Below, one piece after another: positions 10,991-21,184 of a DNA stretch of 64,000 nucleotides; the stretch's first letter is position 1; each line of letters begins with the position of its first letter. Below the pieces are notes generated by a model. The model was not told the DNA's origin, searched no databases, and saw only the letters and a list, made by a program, of their open reading frames with translations. The position numbers and the translations under genes are program-made. Source of the stretch: Heterohyrax brucei (lineage: Eukaryota; Chordata; Mammalia; Hyracoidea; Procaviidae); the NCBI GenBank assembly GCA_028571685.1, contig CM053141.1, positions 71,781,833 through 71,845,832 of the forward strand, in the 5' to 3' direction.

Positions 10991-11173
10991 GGAATCCTGG
11001 TGGTGTGGTGATTAAGGCACTCAACAGATAACTGAAAACTGGGCAGTTCTAAGCCACCAGCAGCTCTGCAGGATAAAGATGTTGTAGTCTGCTTCCGCAG
11101 AGATTTATAGCCTTGGAAAACTTACAGGTTTGCTCTGAGTTGAAATTGCTTAGATGGTAGTGGGTTTGGCTTT
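10991..11173 (+). mobile_element. Longer-form SINE, sense
   Basis: The head 'ggaatcctggtggtgtggtg' and the extra block 'gcaggataaagatgttgtag' are present. The A-box/B-box area is decayed. It abuts the LTR at 11174 with no spacer. Confidence 0.8.
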
Positions 11174-11677
11174 TGTTATGGGTTGAATTGTCTGTGAACT
11201 TTGCTAGGCCGTGATTCCCAGTATTGTGTTTTTGGCCACCATTTTTGTGCTCTGATGTGATTACCCTATACATTATAAATTCTAACCTCTGTGATGTTAA
11301 TGAGGTAGGATTAAAGACAGTTACATTAATACAGCAGGACTCAGTCTACAGGATTAAGTTATATCTTAAGTCAACCTCTTTTGAGATATAAGAGACACTG
11401 GAGCAGAGAGGAAAGGGACATTATACCGTCCAGAAAAAAGCACCAGGAGCAGAATGTATCCATTGGACATGGTGTCCATGTGCTGGGGAGCTCCTAGACC
11501 AGGGAAAGATTGATGACAGGGACCTTGTCCCAGAGCCAACAGAGAGAGATAGCCATCCCCTCAAACCGGCACCCTGAATTCAGACTTCTAGCCTCCTAAA
11601 TTGTGAGAGAATAACTTTCTATTTGTAAAGCCATCTACTTATGGTATTTCTGTTATGGCAGCACTAGATGACTAACA
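11174..11677 (+). mobile_element. ERVL/MaLR-type solo LTR, sense
   Basis: It starts TGTTATGGGTTGAATTG and ends GACTAACA, with 'gagagaataactttctattt' replacing the AATAAA area near the 3' end. It has the same layout as the 12762 copy. No duplication could be identified at the ends, probably because the left end abuts a SINE T-run. Confidence 0.72.
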
Positions 11678-11995
11678 TGCAGTCCTATAGTTGTTTTATT
11701 CTAAAGAAACAACAGATAAGACTCCGAAGAGGTAAAAACAGATAATCATCTGAAGCTTGAAAATTACTGACTGAATAATGTTTTACTTTTTTTTAATCTA
11801 GGATGCAAACCTTAAAAAAAAACACCTTCCCTAATTAGTCTAGTCTGTAAATATACATCTATTGACAAGATTCAAACACATTTGATGTTTTTGTGTCCAG
11901 TCTGCTAGAACAGAAGCCCGTGGTACTTGTTTACTATGTTTTAATGAAAAACAAAGACGGAAGAAGAATTGACACATTTGAATTACAGTTTTGGT
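11678..11995. other. Unique spacer, no feature seen
   Basis: AT-rich, with T and A runs near 11788 and 11814. No recognised repeat. Confidence 0.45.
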
Positions 11996-12316
11996 AGAAA
12001 ATATGGAACATACTATGGACTTTCAAAAAAACCAAACAAATCTGTCCAGGAAGAAGTACAGCCAGAAGGCTCCTTAGAAGCGAGGATAGAGAGACTTTGT
12101 CTCCCTTGCTTTGAACATGCTATCAGGAGGGATTAATCCTTGGAGAAGAACATCGTGCTCGCTAAAGTAAGTCTACCCCCAACAAGACACTGTCTACGAT
12201 TGGGCCAAACATACTTATTACTGTGAGTATGGCAAAAGACTGAAAAATATTTTGTTCTGTTATACGTGGGGTCACTATGAGTCAGAAATGACATAGCATC
12301 TAACAATAACAACAAT
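11996..12316 (+). mobile_element. RTE 3'-end fragment, sense
   Basis: 'aatctgtccaggaagaagta', 'ggctccttagaagcgagga', 'atgctatcaggagggatta' and the terminal 'ctaacaataacaacaattg' show the last ~320 bp of the RTE with its (AAC)-type tail. Confidence 0.85.
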
Positions 12317-12613
12317 TGTTGTATGAATCATTTTTTGTTTCCTTAGAAAGGATAAAATATAAGTTGTACTTTTTCTCCTATTTAATGTTATGAAGTAGCA
12401 TCACTGATCTAAAAGCAACAAGATTCTTGAATTTTAAATTCAAGCTCTCAGTGACCCAGACTTCAATTGGATATGTACCTTGGCTCAGGCATTTAATAAT
12501 TTGCCTGCTAGACCTTAGGAAATTATATACCTTCAAGCCTGTGAAATATATTTAGTAGTGATAGAGAAGATGCCATTTATTCTAGTAACTCTCCTAAGAT
12601 TACTGAAGTATAA

Positions 12614-12756
12614 ACCCCGTTGTTGTTGAGTCGATTCTGACTTATAGGACAGGGTAGAACTGCCCCCATAGAGTTTCCAAGGAGCATGGGGTGAATGCCA
12701 ATCGCAGACGTTTTGGCTAGAAGGCTTGGTACTTAACTATTACACCACCAGCGATT
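12614..12756 (-). mobile_element. tRNA-derived SINE, antisense
   Basis: The complement of the tail ('gttgagtcgattctgactta') runs to the complement of the head ('ttacaccaccagcgattcc'). It lies immediately 5' of the LTR at 12762. Confidence 0.85.
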
Positions 12757-12761
12757 CCACC

Positions 12762-13257
12762 TGTCATGAATAGAGTTGTATCCACCCTAAAAATGTATGT
12801 ATGAATTTGATTACGCCTTGTTTCCTGGTGTTGTGTGATGGGCCTTTATGTTGTAAACCCTGCCTCTATGATGCTAATGAGGGAAGATGTGCTGCAATTG
12901 TGTTGGTGGGCCAGGACTCAATGTGTAGGATTGTACTGCACACTTGGGCACCATCCTAGGATATATATAAAAAGGATGCAAGCTGAGAATTGTGGACCTC
13001 ATACCACCAAGAAGCAGTGCTGGGAGCTGAGCTGTCCTTTGGAAAGGAACTGGGGTCCCTGTGCATCAGAAGCTCCAGTCCAGGAGGAGATTAACTACAA
13101 ATACCTTCCTTCAGAGCCAGCTGAGAAAGACTTCTCTTGGATCTCACACCCTGAATTTTGACTTTTAGCCTATTGGACCATGACAAAATAAAATTTCTCC
13201 TTTTAAAGCCATCCACTTATGGTATTTCTGTTATAGCAGCGCTAAATGACTAAAACA
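12762..13257 (+). mobile_element. ERVL/MaLR-type solo LTR with perfect 5-bp duplication
   Basis: It begins TGTCATGAATAGAG and ends GACTAAAACA. The flanks are CCACC at 12757-12761 and CCACC at 13258-13262, an exact 5-bp target-site duplication as expected for class III (ERVL/MaLR) elements. A plausible polyadenylation signal, AAAATAAAA, lies near 13185. The 108-codon frame at 12835-13161 lies inside the LTR and is not a gene. Confidence 0.85.
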
Positions 13258-13262
13258 CCACC

Positions 13263-14681
13263 CAAGTATAAGAAGAGCTATTTACTAACCTTTCTGAATA
13301 GTCTTTCCTTCTTGCAGTCTCTCTGTAATTCAAGCCACACAATTCCTAGAAAGTGAGTGTGTCATAAAGGGGATGGGACAGCAACAACATGGGGAATAAA
13401 ATCTGAGTTTTCTGTCTTCATCCAGAAGACATGGCATGAGAGCCTTGGCACTAGTTCTGTATCTGGGTCTCTTTAACAAATGTTTTCTTGGATCTCAATT
13501 TATCTGTCTTGGTTTTTCTGGTGTAAAATAAAGATCCAAAAATTCTTTACCTGTGTTATGCTTTCTTGTCTAAAATGCATTTATATTGTGTTAGGGAGGG
13601 ATTAGGATAGAAAGACAAGAGTCAGTCAAATGTCCATAAAAAGGCAGTAAGTGTAAACAGGTTTGACTTAGGAATCAAATGAATCTGTGTTCTAATACTG
13701 AGTTCAGCTGTTTAAGGGTTATTTCTGAGTAAGATGTCAGAGGATGAATCTAGGAAGGGTGTAAAAATGGCACGGGGATGTTTGATTTTCTCTGACTTCA
13801 CAAGCGGGTAGAATCAAGAGCAACATCAGCCCAAGGCCGATTAGTATGATGGGGAACAGATACATGTTCTAACTTTTTAAGAATTCTGACACCATCCATC
13901 CCTCCATGTCACTCTCTTCTGCTGGGTTCAATAATTTGTTAAATGGCCACACAGAACTCACAAGCCATACTCACAATTATGGGGCTTATTATGGAAGTAA
14001 TGAGTTACAATGCAGGATCAGGAATAACTCAAGAGACAGATCTTCAGTCAGAACAGCTTTTCATCTATACCTGTAGGCAGACTTCTCTCTCTTCTCTCTC
14101 TCTTCTCTCTCTCTCTCTCTCTTTCTCTTTCTCTGTCTGTCTCTGTCTCTCAACTCCTCAGCCTGGCCTCTGCCCTGCTTAGGCAAGTGTGACAAAGCCC
14201 TTTAGCTCTGCAAATAAGTGCCCAGAGACACGTTCTCCCCTCTGCCCGTCACTCAGCCTCAGCTTGGAGGGACTCAGCTTTCTTCTCTGTAGATAGGTAC
14301 CTCTACTGCCTTGTGCTGTGGATCAGCTCTGTTCTCTAGAAGTCTACCGTGTCACTTTTTGCTGGGCCCCTGGTTCCTTTGTTGTGTCTCTGCTATTTCT
14401 TCTTGCTGTCTTTCATCATCTCATGTGTTCTATGTTTCTTTCTCCTGAGTCTAAATATTCTCAGTGTGGAGACCCTGTGTCTGAAGGACATGCCTCACTC
14501 CTAGTTCTTCTTTCTTGGTAGTAGTGAGGTACCCCCTCTACTCTAGAATTGGCTCTCGTTTCTCAGGCCTAGCATAATGGTAGTTGAGCGTTACTTCACT
14601 AGTGTTCCATACTTTTTTTTATGTTATTAGCAGGCTCTCCAGTTCCTTTGATGGGACACATACACCTTATTTAAATAATCT
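13263..14681. other. Mostly unique, includes a CT-rich tract
   Basis: No host exon was recognised. The part near 13915-13990 ('gggttcaataatttgttaaa', 'cacacagaactcacaagcc') resembles an old interspersed repeat seen in other mammals, but I cannot name the family with confidence. The 79- and 67-codon frames cross the pyrimidine tract or have no motif. Confidence 0.4.
14083..14155. repeat. (CT)n microsatellite, imperfect
   Basis: TCTC tracts are interrupted by TTCTC and TGTC units. It produces the S/L-rich open frame that overlaps it. Confidence 0.9.
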
Positions 14682-14740
14682 ACTCTAGGGTTGCTGTGAG
14701 TCAGAATTGATTTGATGGCAATGGATTTGGGATTTTTTGG
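14682..14740 (+). mobile_element. SINE 3'-tail fragment
   Basis: 'ctagggttgctgtgagtcag' and 'gatggcaatggatttggg' are the last part of the SINE only. It is followed directly by a nearly complete second SINE. Confidence 0.7.
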
Positions 14741-14742
14741 TT

Positions 14743-14900
14743 ACCCAGTCATTGGAATAGTTAAGAGTAATGACTGCTAACTAAAATATCAGCAGTTTGA
14801 ATGCACAAGCCACAACTTGGAAACCCTATGGGGCAGTTCTACTTTGTGCTATAGGGTCACTATGTGTCAGAACCAATTTAGTGGCAATGGGTTTTTGGTT
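14743..14900 (+). mobile_element. tRNA-derived SINE, sense, head decayed
   Basis: The core 'acttggaaaccctatggggc' and the tail 'gggtcactatgtgtcagaa' are clear. The head ('ccagtcattggaatagtta') is diverged. It is in tandem with the tail fragment just upstream. Confidence 0.8.
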
Positions 14901-15540
14901 TATCCAAATCACCGTGGGAGTTTAGAGATCACACATTGCTAAAAGGTCATAGTAAGTTATCCACTACACCACAAGGGGCTTTGAAGATAATGGTAATATT
15001 CTTCTTCTTAAAGTAAATGGGTATCATTTGTATTTCATTGTTTAAACTTTACCTATATTTCACATGTTCTTTTATTTAGTCGCAATTTAGCATACATTAA
15101 AACTAAATAAAAAACTAAAGTATGTATAATAAATAAAATAGACCCATTCAAAAGAAGAAAAGAAGCATGCTTTACCTTTATGACTGAACTGATTTTTTTT
15201 AGTTTCTACATCACATTGTACCATTAAGACTTTTTCTTCTTGACCCCTACCTCATGAAGTGATACTTGCCTATCAATCTTTCTTAATTTCCTACCTTCTC
15301 CCAATTCTACTCTTGAACAATATCAGAGTCTCTGTGGTTTCTCAAACAAATCATTCTTTCAAATGTGTCTGTGTCTTTTCAGGTATTGTCGTTCTGTTTG
15401 GGAAGCTTATCCCAACCTGCCTGAGGAATTCTTCCATATTCTTTCTGCTTTTCCTCAAGTGTTTTTATAAAGCTTTATTTCTATTCCCCTATAGAGTTAG
15501 ATGTTCTTTTCTCCTATTTGAATATGCTTTGTGTATCTCT
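14901..15540. other. Unique AT-rich sequence
   Basis: The 107-codon + frame at 15259-15582 runs into the following SINE and is T/F/L-rich by composition. No gene is supported. Confidence 0.4.
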
Positions 15541-15731
15541 AGAAGCCCTGGTATTGTAGTGGTTCAAGCACTTGGCTGCTAACCAAAAGGTAGGCAGTTT
15601 GAATTCAACATCTACTCTGCAGGAGAAAGATGTGGTGGTGTGCTTTTGTAACGATTTAATTTTGGAAATACTATAGGGCAGTTTACTGTGTCTTACATAC
15701 AGGGTCGCTGTGAGTGAGAATCAACTCAATG
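15541..15731 (+). mobile_element. Longer-form SINE, sense
   Basis: The head 'agaagccctggtattgtag', the extra block 'gcaggagaaagatgtggtgg' and the tail 'gggtcgctgtgagtgagaat' are all present. It ends in a T-rich run. Confidence 0.83.
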
Positions 15732-15804
15732 ATTTTTTTTCTTTTTGTTTTTGGCATATCTTTGCTTTGAAGCAGAGATTCATTATATAATGATTGCATA
15801 TCTG

Positions 15805-15905
15805 GTTTCCACTGGATTGTAAACTTCTCAAGGGTATAGAGAGGGTTTCTTATTATTATTATTTTTAAAATCTGTATATTCATGGCAATTAGAGTGTCTA
15901 GAATA
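15805..15905 (+). repeat. Possible L2 3' remnant
   Basis: 'ggattgtaaacttctcaagg' resembles the 'GACTGTAAGCTCCTTGAGGG' block of L2, and 'attagagtgtctagaata' resembles the downstream block. This is a weak match. Confidence 0.35.
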
Positions 15906-15949
15906 TATCTGGTTATACAGCTATGCCTTTTTGGTCAGTCTAGTCTAGT

Positions 15950-16126
15950 TATGGAAACCTTAATGGCACAGTAGTTGAGAGCTACTTCTGCTACTCAAAA
16001 GGTCAGCAGTTTGAATTCACCGGGCACTCCTTGGAAACTCCATGGGGCAATTCTACTCTATCCTATATTGTCACTATGAGTTGGAATCAAATCGACTCAG
16101 TGGCAATGAGTTTGTTTTTGTTGATA
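15950..16126 (+). mobile_element. tRNA-derived SINE, sense, with target-site duplication
   Basis: It runs from the head 'atggaaaccttaatggcaca' to the tail 'gactcagtggcaatgagttt'. The sequence ctttttggtc occurs at 15927-15936 and again at 16127-16136, marking the duplicated target with a small change at the left junction. Confidence 0.85.
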
Positions 16127-16136
16127 CTTTTTGGTC

Positions 16137-16543
16137 TAGTCATTGCCTCCTCCTTGTCTCTTCTCTTCCCTTTCCTCTCTTCCCTGTTTTTTTTCATTCA
16201 CCTATGGCTCTTGGCTGGCTGGCTTTCTCTTCTCACCTCTTTAGTTATCTCCTGCTGTTTCTTCCTCTTTCTTTCCATATATATCTCAGGTTGTCTCAAA
16301 ACAAGACTAATAACTGAAACATAGTAGTAAATGCATATAGATGGAATGAATGAATATACAGAATACAGTGCTAATGAAAGTAATGCCATGGCATAATGAG
16401 CCGTGGGTAGGAAGGGTGTTTTGTAACCAAAAGTGAGAGAACTTTTGTTTTGGGGCCCTGAGTTTGGTAGTAGAAATATTGGAGTTAAGGGGAGGATACG
16501 AGTAGACAGCTTGGTTGCCACTATTATTTAAAGGGTCATGGAA
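16137..16543. other. Pyrimidine-rich unique sequence
   Basis: Overlapping open frames on both strands (91 to 107 codons) arise from a T/C-rich stretch at 16145-16280. Their leucine/phenylalanine-rich products have no recognisable family. Confidence 0.4.
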
Positions 16544-16552
16544 AAGAATTCA

Positions 16553-16724
16553 CAGCCTGGGTGGCACAGTGATTAAGAGCTTAGCTGCTAACCAAGAGGC
16601 TGGCAGTTCAAATCCTCCAGGTGCTCCATGAAAACCCTACAGGGTAGCTCTCTTCTGTCCTGTAGGGTTTCTGTTAGTCAGAATCAGCTTAATGGCAACA
16701 TGTTGAGATTTTCTTTGGTTTGAG
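16553..16724 (+). mobile_element. tRNA-derived SINE, sense, with target-site duplication
   Basis: The head 'cagcctgggtggcacagtga' and tail 'gtcagaatcagcttaatggc' are flanked by aagaattca at 16544-16552 and 16725-16733. Confidence 0.87.
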
Positions 16725-16781
16725 AAGAATTCAGAAGGGATCTAGAAGTTGTGATTTGAGTGCTTGAGCTTTTTGAATAGA

Positions 16782-16912
16782 ATATTTTATTGTTTTGTTT
16801 TCTTTTTTTGGTAAAAATTTACTCAGCAAATTAGGGTCCCATTTAACAACAAATTGTTCAGTAACATTGGTTACATTTTTTTCAAAGTGTACCAAAATTC
16901 TTTCACAATGTG
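16782..16912 (-). mobile_element. L1 3'-UTR end, antisense, heavily truncated
   Basis: 'tttttttggtaaaaatttac', 'cagcaaattagggtccca' and 'aacattggttacattttttt' match the antisense start of the L1 3'UTR copy at 62483 and the complement of the 3' end of the sense copy ending at 49697. This is about 130 bp of the 3' end only. Confidence 0.7.
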
Positions 16913-16994
16913 AAAAGCCTTTTAACAATATGTCTCAGCTCTTTCTTATATTTCATCCTGTATCATTCACTCCTGGTTCATGCAAGTGGGTGTA

Positions 16995-17706
16995 AACTCA
17001 TCAGGTGAGTAGCAAGCACCCTGAAGTCAAGGCTCGTATCTTCTATTTCCAGCTTCTGTATCCTCAAGGTCCCAGTGCATAGTGCGGGGTTCAGCACATA
17101 ATCTTGACTTACTAAAAACACTTGCTGACTTATTTGATGACAGAGAAATCACCTAGATTAATTACCAATATAAGAATCAAATTCTGGTTGGAAGTTTTAC
17201 TCCACAGAGAACATCTTAGATCTCATCCCTAGAGGCAAAATAAAGAGAAAAAAACCAACATGATGGTAACTGAACATTTGAAATTATCAGCTTTTCTCCT
17301 AAGCCTCTGAGAAATGTTTACTTAACAAAGGAGTAAGAGGGAAAGAGGTACTGTGTGCTTGTACTTTTAGCATCATGATGAGAATAGTTCTAATACAGTG
17401 CCACGAAACTAGCCAGAGATGTGACATTTCCTCAGAATTTGAACTAGGATGATCATAGCTTTTATTTTCTTAATGTTGAGATCATTAGTCAGATTTTATA
17501 TACTAGTATTTTCTCCACAATTTAGAAAAGACAATTTAGTTTTATTTCTCATACATACTTATGAGCTTTTTTTACTGTTAGAAAAGTTAAAATTTGTTCA
17601 GTGTAGAGAATTTGGGGGGGGGGCTGCCAAGGATGAAAAAAACTACAGTGTACTGCAACTCAGATTTAACAACTGTTGATATTTGTCAAGGAGTTTTTTG
17701 TTTTGT
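16995..17706. other. Unique sequence with an L2-like tail near 17045-17140
   Basis: 'gtcccagtgcatagtgcggg' and 'cagcacataatcttgactta' are reminiscent of the L2 3' end. The rest, including a G-run near 17614, shows no recognised feature. Confidence 0.35.
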
Positions 17707-17746
17707 TCACGAGTTGGATCTGACTCTATGGCACTTGGCTTGGCTT
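17707..17746 (-). repeat. Free-standing RTE/SINE-tail piece
   Basis: Reading on the minus strand: 'agccaagccaagtgccata' followed by 'gagtcagatccaactcgtg'. This is the shared RTE/SINE 3'-terminal motif preceded by GCCAAG repeats in place of (AAC)n. There is no SINE head. Similar pieces occur at 18486, 23735 and 63103. Confidence 0.6.
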
Positions 17747-18414
17747 AGTGAATAGAAGTCAGTGATCATCATTGCTTTATTCACTTAATGTATTGGAAAT
17801 ATTTGCATATGACATTCAGAATTTTTGCTGTCTTTCATATCTGTCCTTTTTTCATACTGTGGGACTTGTGTGTTGTTGTGATGCTGAAGTTATACCACAG
17901 GTGTTCGGATACCGGCAGGGCACTCATGGCAGACAGATCTCAACTGAGCTTCCGGAATGAGACAGACTAGGGAGAAGAACCCAGTGGTCTACTTCTGAAA
18001 ATAATTAGCCAGTGAAGTCTTATGAACAGTAGTGGAACATTGTCTGATATAATACCAGAAGATCAGTCCCTCAGGTTGGAAGACATTCAAAATACTACCA
18101 GGAAAGAGCTGCTTCCTCGGAGATGAGTTGACTTTAATGACAAGAGTGGAATCAAGTTTGGGGGCCTTTATTCGCTGATGTGGCATGATTCAAAATGAAA
18201 AGAAACAGCTGCTAATATCCATTAATAACTGGAATGTGGAATGTACAAAGTATGAATCTAGGAAAACTAGAAATTGTCAAGAATGAAATGAAAACATATC
18301 ATGGGGATTAATGAGTTGAAATGGACAAGTATTGGCCATTTTTAATAGGACAGTAGCATGGGCTATTATGCCAAGGATGGCAAACTGAAAAGGAATAGCA
18401 TTGCTTTCCTTCTC

Positions 18415-18438
18415 AAAAAAAAAAAAAAAAAAAAAAAA
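18415..18438 (+). repeat. A24 homopolymer inside RTE
   Basis: Twenty-four consecutive A residues lie where other RTE copies have a short A-rich stretch ('gtcaaaaatgagcatttcaa' at 36377). This is best explained by slippage expansion. Confidence 0.9.
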
Positions 18439-18485
18439 TTCACGATCTGTTCTGAAGTACAAAGCTGTCAGTGATAGCATAATAT

Positions 18486-18533
18486 GCCAAGCCAAGACAA
18501 GTGCCATCAAGTTGGGTCCAACTCATGGAGATA
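18486..18533 (+). repeat. RTE/SINE-tail piece inserted in RTE
   Basis: 'gccaagccaagacaagtgcc' followed by 'atcaagttgggtccaactca' interrupts the RTE between 'gatagcataatat' and 'aaagaagaccagttaatat'. The nested copy at 36430 lacks it, so it is an insertion here. Confidence 0.7.
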
Positions 18534-19011
18534 TAGCCTATAAAGAAGACCAGTTAATATGATTATTATTTAAATTTACACACCATCCACTAAGGACAAA
18601 GATAAATAAACTAAATATTTTTACCAACTTCTACAGTCCAAAATTCATTGAACATGTAATCAGGACGCAGTAATAATTTTTGATGATTGAAATGGAAAAG
18701 GTGGCAACAAGATTCAGTAGTTGGAAAATATGGCCTTGGTGATCCAAACGATGCCAGAGAATGAATGATAGAATTTTGCAAGACCAACAACTTCTTCATT
18801 GCAAATACCCTTTTCAACAATGTAAACGAAGATTATACACACAGCCCTCACAAGAGGGAATACATAGAATCAAACTGACTACATCTGTGGAAAGACGCAA
18901 TGGAAAATCACAATATTATCAACTAGAAGAAGTCAAAAGACCAGCTGTGGTCATATCATCAATGACTGATCTACAAGTCCAAGTTGAAAGTGAAGAAAAT
19001 CAGAACAAATA

Positions 19012-19110
19012 CTAGCAGTGCACTCATGGCCGACAGGTTTCAACTGAGCTTCCAGAATGTATCAGAATAGGAAGAAGAACCTAGTGGCTTATTTCTGAAA
19101 AGAACTAGTC
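19012..19110 (+). repeat. Displaced duplicate of the RTE 5' region inside the RTE
   Basis: 'agcagtgcactcatggccga' and 'caggtttcaactgagcttcc' repeat, about 1.1 kb downstream, the sequence at about 17915-18010 of the same element. They separate 'gaagaaaatcagaacaa' from 'gtatgactttataccccacc', which are adjacent in the copy at 37490. Confidence 0.75.
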
Positions 19111-21184
19111 AATTAGTCCAAGTATGACTTTATACCCCACCTGATTTTAGAAACCATTTCGAGAATAGATCTGATACACTGAACAGTAATGACAGAAGAC
19201 AAGGTGAGATGTGAACTGAAATCAAGAAATTATACTTGTAGAAAGCAAAAGGTCATTAAAAAGACAGGAAAAAGAGAAAAGATGAAAATGGATGTCAGAA
19301 GAAATTCTGAAAGTTGCTTTTGAACACAAACTAGCTAATGTAAAAGAAAGAACTGATGAAGTAAAAGAGCTAAACAGAAGGTTTCAAAGGGTTACTTGAG
19401 CAAACTATTATAATGATGTGTACAAAGACCTGGAAGTAGAAAACCAAAAGGGAAGAACATGCTCAGCATTTCTCAAGCTGAAAGACATGAAGAAAATATT
19501 TAAGCCTCAAATTGCAATACTGAAGAATTCTATGGGGAAAATATTGAATTATGTGGGAAGCATCAAAAGAAGATGGAAGAAACACACAAAGTCACTATAC
19601 CAAAGATGTTAAAACATTTCAGCGGGTAGCATATGATTAGGAACCAGGAGTATTGAAGGAGGAAGTCCAAGCTGTACTGAAGGTATTGGCAAAAAACAAG
19701 GCTCCAGGAATTGACAGAATATCTATTGAGATATTTCAACAAACAAGTATAATGTTGACAGTGCTCACTTGTCTATGCCCAGAAATTTGGAAGACAACAG
19801 ATAGCTAGCTACATAGCCACTGGCTGGAAGAGATCCATATTTATGCCTATTTCCAAGGAAGGTGAATCAATCATTTGCAGAAATTATGGAACAATATACA
19901 TATCACACACAAGTAAAACTTTGCTAAAAACAACTCAGAAGTGGCTACAGATGTCCATTAACAGTAATTGCTAGAAATTCAAGCTAGATTCAGAAGAGAA
20001 TCTGGAGCCAGGACTATCATTGTTGATGTCAGATAGATCCTAACTGAAAGCAGAAAATACAAGAAAAATGCTTACCTGTGTTTTTCTGACTATGCAAAGG
20101 AATTTGACAGTGTGGATCATTACAAGTCATAAAGATAACATTTCAGTGAATGAGAGTTCCAGAATGCTTAATTGTGCTCATGAGGAACCTGTGCAGAGAC
20201 CTAAAAGGTACTTGTTTCCACAGGACAAGAGTATATACTGCATGGTTTAAAGTCAGGAAAAGCGTGTATCTGGGTTGTATCTTTTCACTGTACTTATAAA
20301 ATCTGTATGTTGAGCAAATTATCTGAGAAGCTGGACTACATGAAAAAGAATGTGGCATCAGATTTGGAAGAAGGCTCATTAACAATCTGTGATATGCAGA
20401 TGATACAACCTTGATTGCTGAACTGTAGAGGCCTCGAAGCACTTGTTGATCAAAGACCACAGCTTTCAGTATGGATTATACATCAACATAAAGAAAATGA
20501 AATTCCTCACAACCAGACCAATAAGAAACATCATGAGAAACAACAAAAGGACTGAAGTTGTGAAGAGTTTCCTTTTGCTTGAATCTACAATCAACTGTAA
20601 TAGAAGCAAGCAGTCAAGACATGAAACAACGGACTGTATTGGAGAAATCTGCTGCAAAAGACATCTTTAAAGAGTTTTTTTTAAAAAAAAAAATCAGAAG
20701 TTGTCACTGTGAAGACTAAGACGTGCCTGACCCAAGCCATGGTGTTTCCCGTCTCCTCGTATGCATGTGAAAGCTAGGCAATAAATAAGGAAGACTAAAG
20801 AACTGATGCCTTTGACTTATGGTATTGGCAAAGAATTTGTAATATACTGTGGACTACCAAAAGAGTGAACAAATCTGCCCTGGAAGAAGTACAACCAGAA
20901 GGCTCCTTAGAAGCAAGGATGACAAGACAACATCTCACATACTCTGGACATGTTATCAAGTGGGATCAGCCCCTGGAGAAGGACATCGTGCTTGGTAAAG
21001 TGGAGGGTCAGCAAAAGAAAGGAAAAGACTCAAGGAGATGGATTTACACAGTGGCGGCAACAATGGGCTCAAGCATATCTAGGATTGTGGGGACAGCACA
21101 CGACCGGGTGATATATATATATTTTTTCTTGTGGTGTATAGGGTTGCTATGTTGGAAGCAACTTAATGGCACCTAAAAGCAACC

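Larger units (their letters stand above)
17831..21184 (+). mobile_element. Near full-length RTE-clade LINE, sense, inactive
   Basis: This is the most complete RTE in the window, about 3.35 kb, with the 5' end at 'ttttttcatactgtgggact'. The order is 5' region, AP-endonuclease-like region (around 18240-18960), reverse-transcriptase region (around 19640-20420) and C-terminal region ending 'cttaatggcacctaaaagca'. The C-terminal frame at 20865-21176 reads ALEEVQPEGSLEARM, which also occurs in other copies. Many stops and frameshifts rule out activity. It carries an A24 run, a tail-piece insert at 18486 and a displaced second copy of part of its own 5' end at 19012. Confidence 0.9.

Noticed and set aside
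12835-13161. 108-codon + frame
   Set aside because: Lies wholly inside a solo ERVL-type LTR, which does not encode protein.
13943-14182. Serine/leucine-rich 79-codon frame
   Set aside because: The product reflects the (CT)n microsatellite.
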